A stretch of DNA of 19,116 nt from Rhodospirillaceae bacterium. Lineage in GTDB: Bacteria > Pseudomonadota > Alphaproteobacteria > UBA828. The notes below the pieces were generated by a model. That model made no database searches. It was given only the letters and a program-made list of their open reading frames with translations, and had not been told where the DNA came from. Positions 7,146-14,025 of the stretch are shown here, piece after piece. Positions within the stretch are counted from its first letter, which is position 1; every line of letters begins with the position of its first letter. Made by a program: the position numbers and the translations under genes. Location of the stretch: contig JAPPKP010000096.1 of assembly GCA_028819955.1 (NCBI GenBank), positions 1 to 19,116 of the forward strand, given 5' to 3'.

Positions 7146-8246
7146 ATGAAATTCGCTTCGATTAGGCACACGATCGGGAGAGTTGCGGCGGGCCTCTTCT
7201 GCGCCAGCGTCGTCATGGCGGGCGCAAACGGCGCTGTTTCGGCCAAGGACACGGTCAACATCTCCAATTTCTCCTGGCCCGGCTACAGCTGGCTGTTCAT
7301 CGCCAAGGAGAAGAACCTGGCCCCCGATCTCGATATCAACATCGAGGTCATCGAAGACCCCATACAGAGCTTCAGCATGATCGCCTCGGGTCAGCTCGAT
7401 GCGACGCTCAGCACCGCGGAGTTCGGCCCGATCGCCACCGAGCAGGAGATGCCGTTCAAGACGGTGGGCTTCAACAACTTCAGTTGCGGCATCGACCGCA
7501 TCATCCTCCATCCGGACATCACCGATCCGCAGCAGCTCAAGGGCGAAAGGGTCGCGGTCATGGAGGGTGGCCTCTCCCACATCTTCATGGGGCTCTGGCT
7601 GGAGCGGAACGGCATCTCTCACGAGGAAGTGGAGTTCGTCAATCTCATCATGGACGACGCCGCAGCGGCCATGATCGGCGGCGACGTGATGGCAGGCGAA
7701 TTCTGGGAACCCTACGGCAGCCAGGTCCTCGACAACCTGGAGGGCTCGTGGGCCGCAGCGTCGACCGACGAGCCGTTCTTCATGAAGACAGGGCTCTTGT
7801 CCGACGCGATCTTCTTCTCGGACGACTTGATCAACAACCGCCGGGATGTCGCCGTCAAGCTCCTGAAGGCGATGTTCGACGGTCAGGCCTACTGGCAGGC
7901 GAACCCCGCCGAGGCCAACCAGATCGTCGCCGAGCAGATGCAGTTCAGTCTGGAGGACGTCGAGAGCATCCTCGGCGCGAATGCCGGGTACTGTGCCCAC
8001 GGCCTCTATCTCGGCACGTTCATGACGGCCGCGACGTTTTGCGGCGCGGCTCCGGGCGAGCCCGGACACCAGATGGTCAACGGCGGCATTGCCGGCTCAT
8101 GGCGCCTGATCAACGACTGGTGGCTCAAGCTCGGACTGATGGAGAACGAGGTCGCGCCCGAGAGCGGGCTCGACTGCAGCCTGCTCAAGGAACTCTACGA
8201 CTCAGGCTATCGGGGGGCCGAGACGCCTGCGGCAGCATTCAACTGA
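7146..8246 (+). CDS. NitT/TauT-type ABC transporter substrate-binding protein, copy 1
   Basis: This 366-residue periplasmic protein has a clear signal peptide with positive residues in the first 12 positions, a hydrophobic core at about 13-30 and a probable cleavage after VSA (31-33). The mature part belongs to the nitrate/sulfonate/taurine (NMT1/THI5-like) binding-protein fold: FSWPGYSWLFIAKEKNL (42-58), the SGQLDATLSTAEFGPIA stretch (81-97), then EGGLSHIFMGLWLERNG (140-156), VNLIMDDAAAAMIGGD (165-180) and EFWEP (185-189). Acidic and aromatic residues in these blocks would suit a cationic ligand, but that is inference. It is colinear and closely similar to the second binding protein at 9395. 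No lipobox Cys is seen at the cleavage site, so it is probably soluble in the periplasm. Confidence 0.93.
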   Translation: MKFASIRHTIGRVAAGLFCASVVMAGANGAVSAKDTVNISNFSWPGYSWLFIAKEKNLAPDLDINIEVIEDPIQSFSMIASGQLDATLSTAEFGPIATEQEMPFKTVGFNNFSCGIDRIILHPDITDPQQLKGERVAVMEGGLSHIFMGLWLERNGISHEEVEFVNLIMDDAAAAMIGGDVMAGEFWEPYGSQVLDNLEGSWAAASTDEPFFMKTGLLSDAIFFSDDLINNRRDVAVKLLKAMFDGQAYWQANPAEANQIVAEQMQFSLEDVESILGANAGYCAHGLYLGTFMTAATFCGAAPGEPGHQMVNGGIAGSWRLINDWWLKLGLMENEVAPESGLDCSLLKELYDSGYRGAETPAAAFN

Positions 8247-8540
8247 GCGACCGGATCTGCCTCCGGCCCGCTTTTCCCGTCAGGGTCGGCGGGCCCGATC
8301 TCGCCCCATTGCCCGGCACCCCTCAACCTTGACCGGCGGCGGTGGTTGCGGTTCATTGCGCCGTGTGACGAGGGGATGCTCGATTGCTCGGCGACGCGGT
8401 GCCTCGGGACGGCTTGAACGCGGTTCCGGCGCCTTGCTCAGGCCGCGCGGGCGGGGAACCTCGCAAGCGAGACCAGATCTTGGCCGTTGACCGCCTGTGG
8501 TCCGGCCGACCGCGGCATACATCGCAAGAAGGACGAAGCG
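8247..8540 (+). promoter_or_regulatory. Intergenic spacer between binding protein 1 and the permease
   Basis: These 294 bases hold no recognisable gene. Five bases after the binding-protein stop, CCGGA (8251-8255) pairs with TCCGG (8262-8266), followed by CCCGCTTTT. This short stem could attenuate transcription so that the binding protein is made in excess over the membrane parts, as is common for ABC operons, but it is too weak to call a proper terminator. Near the end, GAAGGACG (8528-8534) is the likely ribosome binding site of the permease. Confidence 0.3.
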
Positions 8541-9356
8541 GTGGAAGCAGGTCGGGTACGCAGGCAACGCTGGCTCGAATTCAAGCGGCCGATCCCACGC
8601 AGAGCCACGATCTCGCTGGGCGTGGCCGTATGGGTAATCTTCTTCGCACTTTGGGAAGTCGCCGTTGCCCTCGAATGGGTCAACGCCAAGTTCATGCCGC
8701 CGCCGCACCTGGTGGTCACCACGCTCTACGAGATGCTGGCCGGCGGCTCCTTCCTGATCGACATCGGCATCAGCATCTACCGCATCTTCTTGAGCTTCTC
8801 GCTGGCCTGCCTGGTCGCGGTGCCGCTCGGCATTCTGATGGGCTCGTTTCGCCGGGTCGAAGCCTTCTTCAACCCACTCGTCTCGGCGTGGCGCTACCTG
8901 CCCGCGCCCTCCTTCATCCCGCTCCTGCTGATGTGGTTCGGCACCGGCGACACGCAGAAGATCGCGCTCCTATTCATCGGCGTGCTGTGGTTCCTCATCA
9001 CCATCATCATGGATCACGTGAAGGCGGTGCGCACCGAGCTTATCGAGACTTCCATGACCCTTGGCGGGAACCGATGGCAGATCCTGCGTACCGTCGTGGT
9101 GCCCGCAGCAATGCCGAACATCGTGGTCGCCATGCGCCAGATGCTCGCCGTGAGCTGGACCTATCTCGTCATCGCCGAGATCGTCGCGGCCACCACCGGT
9201 ATCGGCGCGGTGATGATGCGCGCCAAGCGCTTTCTGCACGTCGATCAAATCATGGCCAGCATCATTGTGATCGGATTGCTGGGCCTGTTGTTCGACTATC
9301 TGTTCCGGCTCGCTCACCGGCGGATGTTCCGCTATCTGGACGAGCGGGAACGCTGA
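8541..9356 (+). CDS. NitT/TauT-type ABC transporter permease
   Basis: This inner-membrane permease resembles SsuC/TauC/NrtB. About six hydrophobic segments follow a basic N-terminus, and the EAA loop that docks on the ATPase is present as ELIETSMTLGGNRWQILRTV. Another family-typical segment is YLPAPSFIPLLLMWFGTGD. I chose the GTG at 8541, giving 271 residues, because AAGGACG sits 7 bases before it and the length fits the family. A TTG at 8487 would add 18 unconserved residues without a ribosome binding site. It is the only permease in the cluster, so the functional pore is probably a homodimer serving both binding proteins. The second binding-protein gene starts 38 bases downstream. Confidence 0.92.
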   Translation: MEAGRVRRQRWLEFKRPIPRRATISLGVAVWVIFFALWEVAVALEWVNAKFMPPPHLVVTTLYEMLAGGSFLIDIGISIYRIFLSFSLACLVAVPLGILMGSFRRVEAFFNPLVSAWRYLPAPSFIPLLLMWFGTGDTQKIALLFIGVLWFLITIIMDHVKAVRTELIETSMTLGGNRWQILRTVVVPAAMPNIVVAMRQMLAVSWTYLVIAEIVAATTGIGAVMMRAKRFLHVDQIMASIIVIGLLGLLFDYLFRLAHRRMFRYLDERER

Positions 9357-9394
9357 CGCCGTGAGGTAACCGGCATAAAGGGAGACCGAAGACC

Positions 9395-10468
9395 ATGACA
9401 ATCGCATACAGAGCAAAAGCACTCGGGCTCGCCCTGGCGGCGGCCGTCTGCGTGACGGCCCTGCTCGGCGTGTCCTCGGCCCGCGTCGACGCGGCGGAGC
9501 AGGTGCGCATCGCCGGGCTCACCTGGCCGGGCTACGGCTTCTGGTTCATCGCCGACGAGAAGGGCCTCGCACCCGACCTGGAGATCAGCTACGAGGCGAT
9601 CGAGGATCCATTCCAGATATTCGGCCTGGCGTCGGCCGGGCAGCTCGACGTGGTGCCGAGCACCATCGAGTTCGCGCCTATCGCGACGGCGGAAGGCATG
9701 CCGGTCAAGCTGGTGGCCTACGGCAACATCTCCTACGGCACCGACAAAATCGTGGTCGGCCCCGAGATCGAGACCGCCCAGGACCTGGTGGGCAAGAAGG
9801 TCGCGGTTCTGGAGGGCGGTTTGTCGCAGCTCTACATGGCCATCTGGCTGGAGCAGAACGGCGTCGCCTACGACCAGGTCGAGTACGTCAACCTGATCAT
9901 GGACGATGCCGCCGCTGCAATGATCGGCGGCGACGTCGCTGCGGCCGAGTTCTGGGACCCCTTCGGAACCCAGGTGCTCGAAGCGCGACCGGACACCAGG
10001 CTTGCCGCGCACTCCCTGCAGCCCTTCTGGCTCCAGAACGCTCTCATCGCCGACGCGCTCTTCATGAACGCAGACTTCATCGCGGAGAAGCGGGACGTGG
10101 CGCTGAAGGCCATGCAGGCGCTCTATGACGCCATCGCGTGGTGGCAGCAGAATCCCGCCGAAGGGAACGAGATCATCGCGCGGCGCATGAAGATGTCGCT
10201 CGAGGACGTGGAGCTCGTGATCGGCAAGGATGGCACGGGCAAGGACGGCGGTCTCTACATCTATTCCTTCATCGAGGCCGCGCGCTTCTGCGGCTCGGCT
10301 CCGGGCGACCCGCCCTTCGGGCAGACCAACGGCCAGATCGCCGATCATTGGCGCATGACCAACGACTGGTGGATCAAGTTCGGTCAGATGACCGAGGTGA
10401 TCGAGCCCGAGGCGGGCACCGACTGCTCGCTGCTGGCCGAGCTCCACGAGTCCGGCTACGGCCAGTAG
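9395..10468 (+). CDS. NitT/TauT-type ABC transporter substrate-binding protein, copy 2
   Basis: This 357-residue periplasmic protein has a signal peptide (basic at 6-8, hydrophobic at 10-28) with probable cleavage after VDA (31-33). It aligns with copy 1 without any gap through residue 190, sharing TWPGYGFWFIADEKGLAPDL, EGGLSQLYMAIWLEQNG, YVNLIMDDAAAAMIGGDV and EFWDP. The C-terminal parts share Cys residues in ARFCGSAPG and DCSLL, which may form a disulfide. It is a tandem duplicate within one operon. Differences at likely pocket positions (EP versus DP after EFW; SCGID versus SYGTD near 113-117) suggest the two copies bind related but different ligands, or the same ligand with different affinity. 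The ATPase gene starts 15 bases downstream. Confidence 0.93.
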   Translation: MTIAYRAKALGLALAAAVCVTALLGVSSARVDAAEQVRIAGLTWPGYGFWFIADEKGLAPDLEISYEAIEDPFQIFGLASAGQLDVVPSTIEFAPIATAEGMPVKLVAYGNISYGTDKIVVGPEIETAQDLVGKKVAVLEGGLSQLYMAIWLEQNGVAYDQVEYVNLIMDDAAAAMIGGDVAAAEFWDPFGTQVLEARPDTRLAAHSLQPFWLQNALIADALFMNADFIAEKRDVALKAMQALYDAIAWWQQNPAEGNEIIARRMKMSLEDVELVIGKDGTGKDGGLYIYSFIEAARFCGSAPGDPPFGQTNGQIADHWRMTNDWWIKFGQMTEVIEPEAGTDCSLLAELHESGYGQ

Positions 10469-10483
10469 CAGGCCCTCGGGCAC

Positions 10484-11314
10484 GTGATGCGGGGGACTGG
10501 AGACACGCGAACGCCGGAGGGCGCGAAGCTCTCGGTGTCGCATGTCTCCAAGTCCTTCGCCACGTCGTCGGGCGACGTCATCGAGGCGGTGGTCGACGTC
10601 TCCTTCGACGTCGCGGAGAACGAGCTCTGCGCCCTGCTGGGCCCTTCGGGCTGCGGCAAGTCCACGGTGCTGCGCATGGTGGCAGGGCTGGAGGAGCCGA
10701 CGGACGGCTCCCTGATGCTCGACGGCCACGAGATTACCGCGCCCGGCGGCGACCGGGGCATGATTTTCCAGACCTACACGTCGTTCGACTGGCTCACCGT
10801 GCAGCAGAACGTGGAGTACGGCATGCGCCTAAACGGCGTGCCCAAGGGGGAGCGCAAGGCGCGGGCCGACCACTACATCGAGCTGGTGCAGCTCGAGAAG
10901 TTCCGCAACGCCTTTCCCTCACAGCTCTCGGGCGGCATGAAGCAACGGGTGGCGATTGCCCGGACGCTCGCCAACGATCCCGCAATCCTGCTCATGGACG
11001 AGCCCTTCGGCGCACTGGATGCCGAGACGCGCTGGACCATGCAGGAGCTGCTCATGATCATCATGGAATCGTCGCGGCCGACGGTGCTCATGGTGACGCA
11101 CGATATCGAGGAGGCCATATTCCTCGCCGACCGGATCCTCTTCATGACGCGCCATCCGGGGCGAATCCGAGAGGACCTCCGGACTCAGTTCAAGTCCGGC
11201 CAGCGTATCCCGGACAAGGAGGCGATCATCGGCCTCGACGGGTATACCGATCTCGAGCGGCACATCATGCACATGATGCGCGAGGAGAGCCCCAACCGGG
11301 AGCGCCGAACCTAG
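10484..11314 (+). CDS. NitT/TauT-type ABC transporter ATP-binding protein
   Basis: This 276-residue ATPase is of the SsuB/TauB/NrtD kind. It has Walker A GPSGCGKST (53-61), Q-loop Gln96 in IFQTYTSFDWLTV, signature LSGGM (148-152), Walker B ILLMDEPFGALD (168-179) and H-loop His206 in MVTHDIEEAIFLADRI. There is no TOBE domain, unlike the sugar-type ATPase at 238. Start choice is between GTG 10484 and the adjacent ATG 10487; the ribosome binding site is weak, so translation may be coupled to the binding-protein gene 15 bases upstream. Its TAG (11312-11314) overlaps the stop of hypA on the other strand through a shared CTAG, so the two transcription units collide tail to tail. Confidence 0.95.
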   Translation: MMRGTGDTRTPEGAKLSVSHVSKSFATSSGDVIEAVVDVSFDVAENELCALLGPSGCGKSTVLRMVAGLEEPTDGSLMLDGHEITAPGGDRGMIFQTYTSFDWLTVQQNVEYGMRLNGVPKGERKARADHYIELVQLEKFRNAFPSQLSGGMKQRVAIARTLANDPAILLMDEPFGALDAETRWTMQELLMIIMESSRPTVLMVTHDIEEAIFLADRILFMTRHPGRIREDLRTQFKSGQRIPDKEAIIGLDGYTDLERHIMHMMREESPNRERRT

Positions 11315-11751
11315 ACGGCCGCCGCAGCCCGTGTTTGCTGAGGCGGATCGTCGCCGGCGGGCTCGGGCCCGTCCGGTCGCGTAGCACCCTGCGGCTCGGT
11401 GCCGTCACCCTCTCCGAGCACGATGGAGACCAGTTGCATCTCGCGGCCGGTCACGACCTCGGGCGTCGCCCGGCCGCAGTCGGGGCAGCGGAAGTTGTAG
11501 GGCCCACTCGGAGTCTTCACACCGTCGCAGACGCGGCAGTACACGGTGAGCGGAACCTCCTCGATGTCGAGCACCGCTCCCTCGCAACTTGTTCCTCTCG
11601 AAGCGGCATGAAAGCTCACGTAGAGCGCGCGGGTCAGTGCCGAGAGCACGCCGAGCCGCACGCGAATCCGCGTGACCCGCCGCGCGCCCTGGGCCAGCGC
11701 GTAGTCGTCGACCATCTCGATGAGGCTCCGGGCGAGAGCCAGCTCATGCAT
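11311..11751 (-). CDS. hypA: HypA-type nickel metallochaperone
   Basis: This 146-residue protein begins [14 protein letters not shown]. The N-terminal Met-His-Glu is the nickel site of HypA. A zinc site is formed by Cys72 and Cys75 (YCRVCD) and Cys89 and Cys92 (RCPDCG). The family normally ends near residue 115; here about 30 extra residues rich in Pro, Ala and Gly form an apparently disordered tail. HypA hands nickel to apoenzymes together with HypB. No hydrogenase or urease gene lies in the window, while a ureohydrolase operon starts next door, so the client is probably that ureohydrolase. The start overlaps the hypB stop by 8 bases, which indicates translational coupling. Confidence 0.93.
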   Translation of the reverse strand: MHELALARSLIEMVDDYALAQGARRVTRIRVRLGVLSALTRALYVSFHAASRGTSCEGAVLDIEEVPLTVYCRVCDGVKTPSGPYNFRCPDCGRATPEVVTGREMQLVSIVLGEGDGTEPQGATRPDGPEPAGDDPPQQTRAAAAV

Positions 11752-12646
11752 GAGCGTGGGAATGACGCGCGGGAGGATTGGGATCGGACCCTTTTGCCGC
11801 CGTTGAATCCGGCACCCGGGTGCGGATCCAGTCCAGCCATGCCGCCATTCCCTCTCCGCTCCGGGCGGAGAGGCGGATCTCGGCGATGGCCGGGTTCACC
11901 CTGCGGGCGTACTCAAGTGCGCGGTCCGGGTCGAAGTCCACGTGCGGCAGGAGATCGGTCTTGCTGAGCAGCATCAGGTCGGCCGCTGCGAACATGTCGG
12001 GATACTTGATCGGCTTGTCCTCGCCCTCCGTGACCGAAAGGATGACCACCTTCGCTGCTTCGCCGAGGTCGAAGGCCGCCGGGCACACCAGATTGCCCAC
12101 GTTCTCGATAAAGACGACGCCGCCCGCAGCGAGCGGCAGATCGTCCAGTGCGTGGCCCACCATGTGCGCATCCAGGTGGCAGCCGCGGCCCGTGTTGATC
12201 TGCACCGCCGGCACCGATAACGCTCTGATGCGCTCGGCGTCGTTGCTGGTTTCCTGGTCTCCTTCCACCACCCCGATCGGGAGCGTGCCCTGGAGCGCCT
12301 TGATGGTCTCGACCAGCAAGGTGGTCTTGCCCCCTCCGGGGCTCGACATCAGGTTGAGCGCCAGCACCCTCTGGTCGGAGAGCCGCTGCCGGTTTGCGGC
12401 TGCATCCGCATCGTTGCGGGAGAGGATGTCCTGCTCGATCTCGACCAGGCGCTCCTGCGAGAAACCCGGTACCGAGAGGCCGGCCGCTCCTTCCCCGTAG
12501 CGGTCGTGAGCGTGATCGTGGCGGTGCCCGTCACCGGCCTCGGCGTGGCCGTGATGGCGATGGGCGTGGGTGTGACGGTGGCCGGCGTGCTCACCGTGAT
12601 CGTGGGCGCCCGCAGTGACATCGCCGCATCCGCATACCGAGCACAT
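11744..12646 (-). CDS. hypB: HypB-type nickel GTPase with a histidine-rich tail
   Basis: With the ATG at 12646 the protein has 300 residues. It starts with the high-affinity nickel motif CSVCGCG (Cys2, Cys5, Cys7), followed by a storage-like stretch with 14 His between residues 15 and 47. The SIMIBI GTPase domain shows a P-loop SSPGGGKTT (101-109), the metal-site motif GRGCHLDA (Cys156, His157), the second metal Cys188 ([12 protein letters not shown]) and SKTD (228-231) as guanine-specificity motif. A short His-rich end (HSHAHA) closes the protein. A GTG at 12658 would add four residues, but it overlaps the GGAGG ribosome binding site, so the ATG is preferred. It probably delivers nickel with HypA to the adjacent ureohydrolase. 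Confidence 0.94.
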   Translation of the reverse strand: MCSVCGCGDVTAGAHDHGEHAGHRHTHAHRHHGHAEAGDGHRHDHAHDRYGEGAAGLSVPGFSQERLVEIEQDILSRNDADAAANRQRLSDQRVLALNLMSSPGGGKTTLLVETIKALQGTLPIGVVEGDQETSNDAERIRALSVPAVQINTGRGCHLDAHMVGHALDDLPLAAGGVVFIENVGNLVCPAAFDLGEAAKVVILSVTEGEDKPIKYPDMFAAADLMLLSKTDLLPHVDFDPDRALEYARRVNPAIAEIRLSARSGEGMAAWLDWIRTRVPDSTAAKGSDPNPPARHSHAHA

Positions 12647-12667
12647 GAGCGCCTCCACACGAACGGT

Positions 12668-12685
12668 CCGTCAGAGGCCTGACGG
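12668..12685 (-). repeat. Perfect 7-bp hairpin in the hypB leader
   Basis: CCGTCAG (12668-12674) and CTGACGG (12679-12685) are perfect reverse complements separated by four bases. On the hypB transcript the hairpin ends about a dozen bases before the GGAGG ribosome binding site (12652-12656 on the plus strand). It could modulate translation or be a compact operator; the loop (GCCT on the hypB strand) does not match the ACGR loops of guanidine-II riboswitches. Confidence 0.5.
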
Positions 12686-12724
12686 GGAATGAAGAAATGA
12701 TGAATTTGAACGGGCAGGTTACTT

Positions 12725-12758
12725 GGCAGGCAATGCGGGAATCAAGCGAACGCCTGCC
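12725..12758. repeat. 7-bp inverted repeat overlapping the putative hypB promoter
   Basis: GGCAGGC (12725-12731) and GCCTGCC (12752-12758) are perfect reverse complements with 20 bases between. They bracket the candidate -35 element TTGATT of hypBA, which is where a repressor or activator dimer could act. The placement suggests an operator, but nothing in the window encodes an obvious regulator. Confidence 0.4.
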
Positions 12759-12913
12759 GGGGTAACGCACGCGATCCCGTGCGCCGCGCCACGTGTGCAA
12801 GAGCGGAAGGCGTGTGCTATTCAGCCCGGGGCCTCCGTCGGTGGACGGCGGCCTCGAACAGGGTGCCCTGCGTCCCGCAGCACTCGCTCTATTCGCGCAA
12901 AAGGCCGCGACTC

Positions 12914-13981
12914 ATGAGTGAAACCCACACCCCGGTCTGGGAGTTCGTGCCCCACCAGCATCAGGGCCCGAAGCAACAGGCCGGTGCCGACGACCACATC
13001 CGCTCGCCCAAGCTGCACAACGGTGCCTTCAAGTCGAGCGGCATCGCGACCTTCCTCGGTGCCCCCTACTGCCCGCCCGACCGTGACGCGATCCGCGCCA
13101 TGGGGGCCAAGGTCTGCTTCCTCGGCGTGCCCTGGGATCAGGGACAGATGGTGCGCGCCGGCACCTCGCAAGGCCCGGCCGGCCTGCGCGAAGCCTCCAC
13201 CCAGTACTTCCCGTACATGTTCGAGTACGACGTCGACCTTGTCAGCTTCTTCCGGCCGGTGGACTGCGGCGACGTGCCGATCGTGCCGGGCAACAACGAT
13301 CTCTCCCACGAGTACATCCGGGCGTACATCACCGAGTGTCTGGAAGGCGGCGCCAAGGTCATCTTCTGTGGCGGCGACCACTCCGCGCCCATCCCCGGCG
13401 CCCGTGCGCTTTCCGAATTCCATCGCGACGGACGCATCGGCTATCTGCACATCGATTGCCACCTCGACTCTGCGCCCGATTGGGGCGGCATCGACAACAC
13501 CAACTGCTCGGGCCCTTCGCGCGCGTTCGATCTGCCGAACTGCGACGGTGCCAACATGGCCCACATGGGCTCGCGCAACGGGCTCAACCCGAAGGACTGG
13601 TACGACTTCTATGTCGACAACGACGTCCGCCTCATCCCCATGATGGAGGTGGTCGAGCGCGGCGTCGAAAGCTGCACCAAGGAGATCTTCGAGCTCGCCT
13701 GGAACGGCACGGACGCCGTCTACTGCTCCTGGGACACCGATTCGCTGGACGCAGGCTGCATGCCCGGCACGACTGCGCCGGAATGCTTCGGCATCAAGTC
13801 CCGGGAGGCCATTCAGCTCGCCCGCATCGCGGGCACCTACGGCGCCGACGTCCTGGAGCTATCGGAGCTCTGTCCCCAGTTCGACGTGAGCCAGATGAGC
13901 ATCAAGCTGGCCTGCTGCATGGTCTACCACTACCTCGGCAGCCGGGCCCAAACGCTTCGGGAGCAGGGGCTCGCGCCATGA
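12914..13981 (+). CDS. Ureohydrolase-family enzyme, catalytic copy (guanidine/metformin hydrolase-like)
   Basis: This 355-residue arginase/agmatinase-fold enzyme keeps all ligands of the binuclear metal site: His156 in CGGDHS, Asp181, His183 and Asp185 in HIDCHLDSA, and Asp274 and Asp276 in SWDTDSLDAG, with Asp279 also present. Family blocks GIATFLGAP (43-51), FLGVPWDQG (69-77) and QGPAGLREAS (86-95) are present. Cys182 replaces the usual Ala of DAHxD. The family hydrolyses C-N bonds of guanidino compounds, usually with manganese, but the flanking hypBA point to nickel, as in guanidine hydrolase and metformin hydrolase. The ATG at 12914 is chosen because homology starts just after it; an in-frame ATG at 12779 would add 45 unconserved residues. 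Its stop overlaps a 15-codon bridging frame. Confidence 0.92.
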   Translation: MSETHTPVWEFVPHQHQGPKQQAGADDHIRSPKLHNGAFKSSGIATFLGAPYCPPDRDAIRAMGAKVCFLGVPWDQGQMVRAGTSQGPAGLREASTQYFPYMFEYDVDLVSFFRPVDCGDVPIVPGNNDLSHEYIRAYITECLEGGAKVIFCGGDHSAPIPGARALSEFHRDGRIGYLHIDCHLDSAPDWGGIDNTNCSGPSRAFDLPNCDGANMAHMGSRNGLNPKDWYDFYVDNDVRLIPMMEVVERGVESCTKEIFELAWNGTDAVYCSWDTDSLDAGCMPGTTAPECFGIKSREAIQLARIAGTYGADVLELSELCPQFDVSQMSIKLACCMVYHYLGSRAQTLREQGLAP

Positions 13982-14025
13982 ACGCACCGACCTCGAATTA
14001 CCAAGAGAAGGGGACAGAGGAATGA
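13978..14025 (+). other. 15-codon bridging frame coupling the two ureohydrolase genes
   Basis: The stop of the first ureohydrolase is embedded in ATGA (13978-13981), whose ATG opens a short frame reading NAPTSNYQEKGTEE after the Met. It ends in TGA at 14023-14025, within a second ATGA (14022-14025) whose ATG is the start of the second ureohydrolase. A ribosome could therefore step from gene to gene by stop-restart. AGAAGGGG (14005-14013) also provides an ordinary ribosome binding site for the second gene. The arrangement is seen directly; whether the peptide is made is unknown. Confidence 0.35.

Larger units (their letters stand above)
12647..12913. promoter_or_regulatory. Divergent control region between hypBA and the ureohydrolase operon
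   Basis: These 267 bases must control both the nickel chaperones (-) and the two ureohydrolases (+). On the minus strand TTGATT (12740-12745) and TAACCT (12716-12721), 18 bases apart, make a plausible sigma-70 promoter for hypBA. Several dyads are present (listed separately). On the plus strand CCGTC-GGTG-GACGG (12835-12848) is a small hairpin in the presumed leader, and I found no strong promoter. The AAGG near 12901-12904 is a modest ribosome binding site for the ATG at 12914. I see no guanidine riboswitch consensus. Confidence 0.4.

Noticed and set aside
8251..8275. Rho-independent terminator after the first binding-protein gene
   Set aside because: The stem is only 5 bp and the T run is short and interrupted; I mention it only as possible attenuation inside the spacer.
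10138..11967. Long open frame (about 600 codons) across the second binding protein, ATPase and hypA
   Set aside because: It is a shadow frame in GC-rich DNA: Arg/Gly/Ala-rich, no domain motifs, and overlapped by well-supported genes.
12779..12913. 45-residue N-terminal extension of the first ureohydrolase
   Set aside because: The extension is Arg/Cys-rich without recognisable motif and without a good ribosome binding site; homologous sequence begins at the ATG at 12914.
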